Assembly (NCBI RefSeq): GCF_039614715.1
Contig: NZ_CP154857.1
Span: 1,488,001-1,552,000, forward strand
Source of the DNA: Microbacterium sp. AZCO
Lineage (GTDB): Bacteria; Actinomycetota; Actinomycetes; Actinomycetales; Microbacteriaceae
Reading direction: 5' to 3'
DNA: 64,000 nucleotides
Shown: positions 60,203-64,000 of the stretch, one piece after another
How the letters are laid out: each line of letters opens with the position of its first letter
How positions within the stretch are numbered: position 1 is the stretch's first letter
Program-made: the position numbers and the translations under genes
Notes under the pieces: model-generated
What the model was told of the DNA's origin: nothing
Databases searched by the model: none
Seen by the model: the letters and a program-made list of their open reading frames with translations, nothing else

Positions 60203-63082
60203 TCAGGGGACGAGCATCGACGAGTCTCGAACCCGCCCGAAGCTGTGGGCCGCCGGGGGCGTCCAGAGGAGCACGACCACAATTGCGGCGAGGGCAGCCG
60301 CGATCGCCGTCCCCCAGTCCCAGCGGTCGCTCGCGACCAGCACGAGCAGGTTCAGGACGACGAGCGCGGCGAAGAAGATCGTCACCAGTATTCGCGCGAG
60401 CCCGCTTCCTCGGCGCAGGCCGGCCGCTGCGCTGAGCACCAGCAGGCCGAGAAGCAAGAGGCTCGCCCCGATTGTCGACGCAAAGCGCACCTCCGGGTCT
60501 CCGGTCACCTCGTAGCGGCTGAGCAGGATGAGGATGCCGAGGCCGGCGGCGAGCAGTGCACCGGCGTAAGCCAGCACCGCGACGACGGTGACGACCACCG
60601 AAGCAGCCGGCGACCTAGGGCGCGGGCTGTTGACGTCGCCGGAACGCGCACTATCCGCCCCCGTGTTCAGCGCCTTCGCGACGAGACGTCGATGGAACAG
60701 GCGCACCACCTCGATTGCGACGATCATCACGATGACGATGCCGGTGAGCGCGACGGCGAGTTCCTCGCCTGGATCGACGAGTGCGAAGAACTCCGTCGCC
60801 AGCGGGACCGTGAAGACCACTGTGAGCGCGATGAACATGGCGCCGACGACGAGCACCTTGTAGCGATTGAGCGGGCGCACGAGCACGGCGAGGATCCAGA
60901 TGCCGACGATTGCGAGGATGATCGTGGCACCCGTCCTCAGCTGGTCCTCTGACACCCCCATTCCGTTCGCGACGAGGGTGTACCAGGTGATGCCGAGGGC
61001 GACGATGAGACCCGAGGGAACGGCGAACGACAGCGATCGGCGCAGGAACCCGGGAACGTAGCGCTGCGCGTTGGGCATCAGGGCGAGGAAGAACGCCGGG
61101 ATGCCGATGGTGAGCCCGTCGGTGATCGAGAGCTGTCTCGGCAGGAACGGGAACTCGAGGATGAGGATGCCGAAGATGATGGCGAGCGCCGTGGCATAGA
61201 CCGTCTTGTTGAGGAACAGCATCGATACGCGCTCGATGTTCGCGATGACCTGCCTGCCCTCAGCGACGACGTCGGGGAGGTGCGAGAACTGACCGTCGAG
61301 CAGCACCAGCCGGGCGACGGCCTTCGTCGCGGGCGATCCGGAGTTCATCGCGATGCCGATGTCGGCGGTCTTGATCGCGAGAGCGTCGTTGACCCCGTCG
61401 CCGGTCATCGCGACGGTGTGCCCGCGGCTCTGCAGCGCGGTGACCATCCCCTTCTTCTGCTCCGGGGTGACGCGTCCGAACACGACGTTCTGCTCGAGCG
61501 CGTCGGCCATGGCGCCCTCATCGTGGGGAAGGAAGCGGGCGTCGTAGCCTTCGCCGGCGTCCAAGCCGAGTTCACGAGCGATCGCGGCGACCGTGCGTGG
61601 GTTGTCGCCGGAGATGATCCGGATGCCCACTCCCTGCTGGCGGAAGTAGGCGAGCGTCTCAGCGGCGTCGCCTCTCACCTGCTCGCGGAAGGTCAGCACG
61701 ACGACAGGGACCAGCCGGATGGGCAACTGTTCGACATCCGCGTCTTCGGAAGTCAGCGAGTCTGTCGACCGGGCCAGCACCAGCGTGCGTCGACCGGTCT
61801 GCGAAAGGCTCGTCACGAGGCGTCCGAGTTCGGTGCCCGTCGAGACGGCGTCATCGCCGAAGATCATCTCGGGCGCGCCCATCACCCAGGTCCCCGGGCG
61901 CTCGTCGAAGGAGACGGCGCTCCATTTACGCTTCGAAGAGAACGGGATGTAGGCGCGGGGGGCGAGCGCGGCGTCGAGGGGATACCCGGTGCGCATGGCC
62001 CGCGCCGTCGCGTTGGCGTCGGGTGAGGCGGCGTACCACCCGAGCGCGGAACGCCAGTCTGCGGCATCCACCGGCGCGTCGGCGAGCGGATGAGCTGCGT
62101 CGAAGACGATGTCACCGACGGTGAGGGTGCCCGTCTTGTCGAGGCAGACGATGTCGACGCGCGCGAGGCCCTCGACGGCGGCGAGCTCGTTGACGAGCAC
62201 CTGCTTGGCGCCGAGTTTGGAGGCTCCGACCGCGAACGCGATGCTCGTCATCAGGACGAGTCCGAGTGGAATCATCGCCGTGAGCGCGGCGATGGTGTTC
62301 ACCACCGCCTGCACCCAGGCCCCCGTCGAGAAGGCGGTTTCGTATCCGCCTGCGACCATGACCTGCGCGTTGAAGACAAGAAGCCCGACGGGTCCGATGA
62401 TCCAGCCAACCCAGCGGAGCACACGATTGATCGAGCTGCGCAGCTCGCTCGCGACAAGCGAGAAGCGCTTGGCCTCGTCGGCGAACCGGTTGGCATAGGA
62501 GTCCGCACCCACCCGGCCGACCCTGGCCAGACCTCCGCCGGCGACGACGACCGAACCCGAGAGGGCTTCGTCGCCGTATCCCTTCTCCACCGCATCGGAC
62601 TCGCCGGTGAGCATCGACTCGTCGATCTGCAGCCCGCGGGACTCGACCACCGTCGCATCCGCACACACCTGATCGCCGGCGCGGAGCACGAAGAGATCGC
62701 CGAGGACCACCGCCGCCGGGGCGATCTCCGCCTCGGCGCCGTCTCGCAACACCCGGGCGGAGGGAGCGTTCAAGAGAGCCAGCCGGTCCAGGGCAGCCTT
62801 CGCACGGAACTCCTGCACGCACCCGATGACGGCGTTCGCAAACGCCGCAAACCCGAAGAGCGCGTCTTGCCACCGACCGACGAGGAACAGCACGAAGAAG
62901 CATGCGAACACGATCGCGTTGAAGAGCGTGAAGACGTTCGCCCGGACGATGTTCCACGCACTTCGACTCGAGTCCGGGGCGAAGGCGTTCGTGCGGCCCG
63001 CCGCGGTCTGCTCCGCGACCTCGGCAGAGCTGAGTCCCGCTCGATCGAGTGCGTCGGCGTCCACCGCTGTTGATCCGCTCAC
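60203..63082 (-). CDS. cation-transporting P-type ATPase (CtpE-like)
   Basis: This 959-residue P-type ATPase starts MSGSTAVDADALDRAGLSSA. The phosphorylated Asp315 is in DIVCLDKTGTLTVGD, the actuator motif is ESMLTGESDAVEK, and the hinge is MTGDGVNDALAIKTADIGIA. No N-terminal metal-binding CxxC is present. The membrane motif AMIPLGLVLM replaces the PEGL of Ca2+ pumps, as in the mycobacterial CtpE group, where Ca2+ uptake has been proposed. The C-terminal 130 residues carry four extra hydrophobic helices (VVVTVVAVLAYAGALLAAGL onward) beyond the usual six. The exact ion is uncertain. Confidence 0.9.
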   Translation of the reverse strand: MSGSTAVDADALDRAGLSSAEVAEQTAAGRTNAFAPDSSRSAWNIVRANVFTLFNAIVFACFFVLFLVGRWQDALFGFAAFANAVIGCVQEFRAKAALDRLALLNAPSARVLRDGAEAEIAPAAVVLGDLFVLRAGDQVCADATVVESRGLQIDESMLTGESDAVEKGYGDEALSGSVVVAGGGLARVGRVGADSYANRFADEAKRFSLVASELRSSINRVLRWVGWIIGPVGLLVFNAQVMVAGGYETAFSTGAWVQAVVNTIAALTAMIPLGLVLMTSIAFAVGASKLGAKQVLVNELAAVEGLARVDIVCLDKTGTLTVGDIVFDAAHPLADAPVDAADWRSALGWYAASPDANATARAMRTGYPLDAALAPRAYIPFSSKRKWSAVSFDERPGTWVMGAPEMIFGDDAVSTGTELGRLVTSLSQTGRRTLVLARSTDSLTSEDADVEQLPIRLVPVVVLTFREQVRGDAAETLAYFRQQGVGIRIISGDNPRTVAAIARELGLDAGEGYDARFLPHDEGAMADALEQNVVFGRVTPEQKKGMVTALQSRGHTVAMTGDGVNDALAIKTADIGIAMNSGSPATKAVARLVLLDGQFSHLPDVVAEGRQVIANIERVSMLFLNKTVYATALAIIFGILILEFPFLPRQLSITDGLTIGIPAFFLALMPNAQRYVPGFLRRSLSFAVPSGLIVALGITWYTLVANGMGVSEDQLRTGATIILAIVGIWILAVLVRPLNRYKVLVVGAMFIALTVVFTVPLATEFFALVDPGEELAVALTGIVIVMIVAIEVVRLFHRRLVAKALNTGADSARSGDVNSPRPRSPAASVVVTVVAVLAYAGALLAAGLGILILLSRYEVTGDPEVRFASTIGASLLLLGLLVLSAAAGLRRGSGLARILVTIFFAALVVLNLLVLVASDRWDWGTAIAAALAAIVVVLLWTPPAAHSFGRVRDSSMLVP

Positions 63083-63151
63083 CGTGAACCGCCCTACCGA
63101 GTCAGAGTCCCGGCGTCCGGATGGGGATGTCGGGCGGGAACGATTGAGACC

Positions 63152-63946
63152 TCACGGGGTTGCGACGGCCACGGACGGGATCCGCTCGTCCGCTCCGCGG
63201 ATCACGAAGGCGACGCCGATGAGCGCAACGATGATCGCAACGATCTCGAGGAATCCGCCGGCCGCGAAGAGGGGGCCAGGGGTTCCGCGACCGAGAGCAA
63301 ATGTCGAGAAGTCCCAGAAGCCGTGCAGAACCATGGCCCAGATGAGGCTCCCGGTGACGCGGCGGAGGATGTAGAAGATGGTGCCGCCGCCGAACGCCAG
63401 CATGACCTGCTGCAGTGTTGCGCCGATCGCTTGACCGCTGATCGCGTTGATGAGGTGCATGACGCCGAACAGGGCGGAGGTGAGGAACCACACCCACACC
63501 TCCGGCAGCCGGCTGCGCAGCCCTACCAGCAGCAGACCGCGCGTGGTGAGCTCCTCGGTGAAGCCGACGAGCAGAAGGACGATGGATGCCGCGAAGAAGG
63601 CGCCGTCGTAGGCTCCCCAGTCGGTGGAAGCGAGGTTGAGGATGAGCGCGACGACCATGATGGCGGGGGCGATGATCGGCCACTTGTGGGCTGCGCGATG
63701 GCGGTCGAACAACGCGGGCCGCCACCACCCGAGGAGGGTCGTCGTGAGGGCGAGGAGGATCGCCGCGATGATCAGCGAGAGTCCCGCGCCGAGGAAGAGG
63801 TTGCCTCCGCTCTCATCCAGGTCGGTGTACGGGATGCCGGAGAGCTTCTGAACGCTGAAGACGACGGCGACGTAGGCGAAGTAGATGACGAGGCCGATCC
63901 ACACTCGGGGCCGAACCCTGTAGCGCTCCTCGGTGTGCGTGGTCAT
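63152..63946 (-). CDS. CPBP-family intramembrane glutamic protease
   Basis: This 264-residue membrane protein starts MTTHTEERYRVRPRVWIGLV. The CPBP/Abi motifs are LVGFTEELTTRGLLLVGLRS (EExxxR), LFGVMHLINAISG (FxxxH) and VLHGFWDFSTFAL (HxxxD), the catalytic set of Rce1-like proteases. About seven membrane helices are seen. The ATG overlaps the stop of an upstream gene cut by the window end (ATGA), so it is translated with it. Roles of this family include bacteriocin self-protection and anti-sigma cleavage. The target is unknown. Confidence 0.9.
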   Translation of the reverse strand: MTTHTEERYRVRPRVWIGLVIYFAYVAVVFSVQKLSGIPYTDLDESGGNLFLGAGLSLIIAAILLALTTTLLGWWRPALFDRHRAAHKWPIIAPAIMVVALILNLASTDWGAYDGAFFAASIVLLLVGFTEELTTRGLLLVGLRSRLPEVWVWFLTSALFGVMHLINAISGQAIGATLQQVMLAFGGGTIFYILRRVTGSLIWAMVLHGFWDFSTFALGRGTPGPLFAAGGFLEIVAIIVALIGVAFVIRGADERIPSVAVATP

Positions 63947-64000
63947 TCGGCGGTCCCTTCCGTGGTTTCGATATCGCCGAGCAGATCCTTGAGCCCGAGC
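63943..64000 (-). CDS. 3' end of an unidentified gene at the window edge
   Basis: Only the last 18 residues (LGLKDLLGDIETTEGTAE) are visible. The stop overlaps the CPBP start by four bases, so it is an operon partner. Too short to identify. Confidence 0.5.
   Translation of the reverse strand, partial: LGLKDLLGDIETTEGTAE

Overview
The window is GC-rich DNA with G/C-dominated third codon positions. Its housekeeping content (murA-leuDC order, a fruRKA-type PTS locus, type I GAPDH, a CtpE-like P-type ATPase) and its many leaderless genes (a -10 box ending 6 bases before the start codon) point to an actinobacterium, most likely Microbacteriaceae and Microbacterium-like. This assignment is by inspection, not by database search. 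No CRISPR array, rRNA or phage block is visible. There is one tRNA and one insertion sequence.

Layout. 1-11.6 kb is core metabolism: murA (cut by the window edge); leuCD behind a leucine-codon leader peptide; terC behind a yybP-ykoY-type Mn2+ riboswitch; an ECF sigma factor with a DUF4349 membrane partner; tRNA-Glu; an MBL-fold protein; ptsH and the fructose PTS operon fruR-fruK-fruA. 11.7-23.6 kb is the most unusual stretch: an ECF sigma factor, a small two-part protein, a subtilisin-like S8 protease with five NPFKA repeats, a TPR-CHAT (caspase-like) protein, a vWA protein and a GT39 membrane enzyme. It is bracketed by two paralogous one-TM proteins that share the same leaderless promoter. 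The order sigma / small protein / protease / TPR-CHAT suggests a proteolytic switch comparable in parts list to TPR-CHAT:Csx30:RpoE of type III-E CRISPR, but without any CRISPR component.

23.7-34.6 kb carries gap (GAPDH), a DJ-1/AraC regulator, a LysR-controlled set (FAD monooxygenase, hydrolase, Bcr/CflA-like exporter), and a GH78 rhamnosidase with a sugar-binding lipoprotein behind LacI-like operators. 34.9-41.9 kb holds a 1430-residue secreted modular copper-radical oxidase (AA5/galactose-oxidase type), an SQR-like flavoprotein and an IS110 transposon. 41.9-51.7 kb is a patchwork of small accessory genes (PAP2, FUSC, AraC, aldo/keto reductases, an XRE regulator, a metallopeptidase lipoprotein, a glycosyltransferase) with signs of decay: a frameshifted fragment of the metallopeptidase gene and an aldo/keto reductase with a damaged 5' end.

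51.9-58.2 kb is a compact amino-acid decarboxylation operon (Orn/Lys/Arg-type decarboxylase, APC permease, universal stress protein, DAP-decarboxylase-like enzyme) divergent from a LysR gene. 58.2-64 kb contains small hypotheticals, thymidine kinase, a VOC protein, a P-type ATPase and a CPBP-family membrane protease. Start sites below were chosen from Shine-Dalgarno placement, leaderless -10 spacing or family N-termini. Motif-based calls are direct readings of the translated sequence. Functions of the CHAT locus and of the operons are inference.
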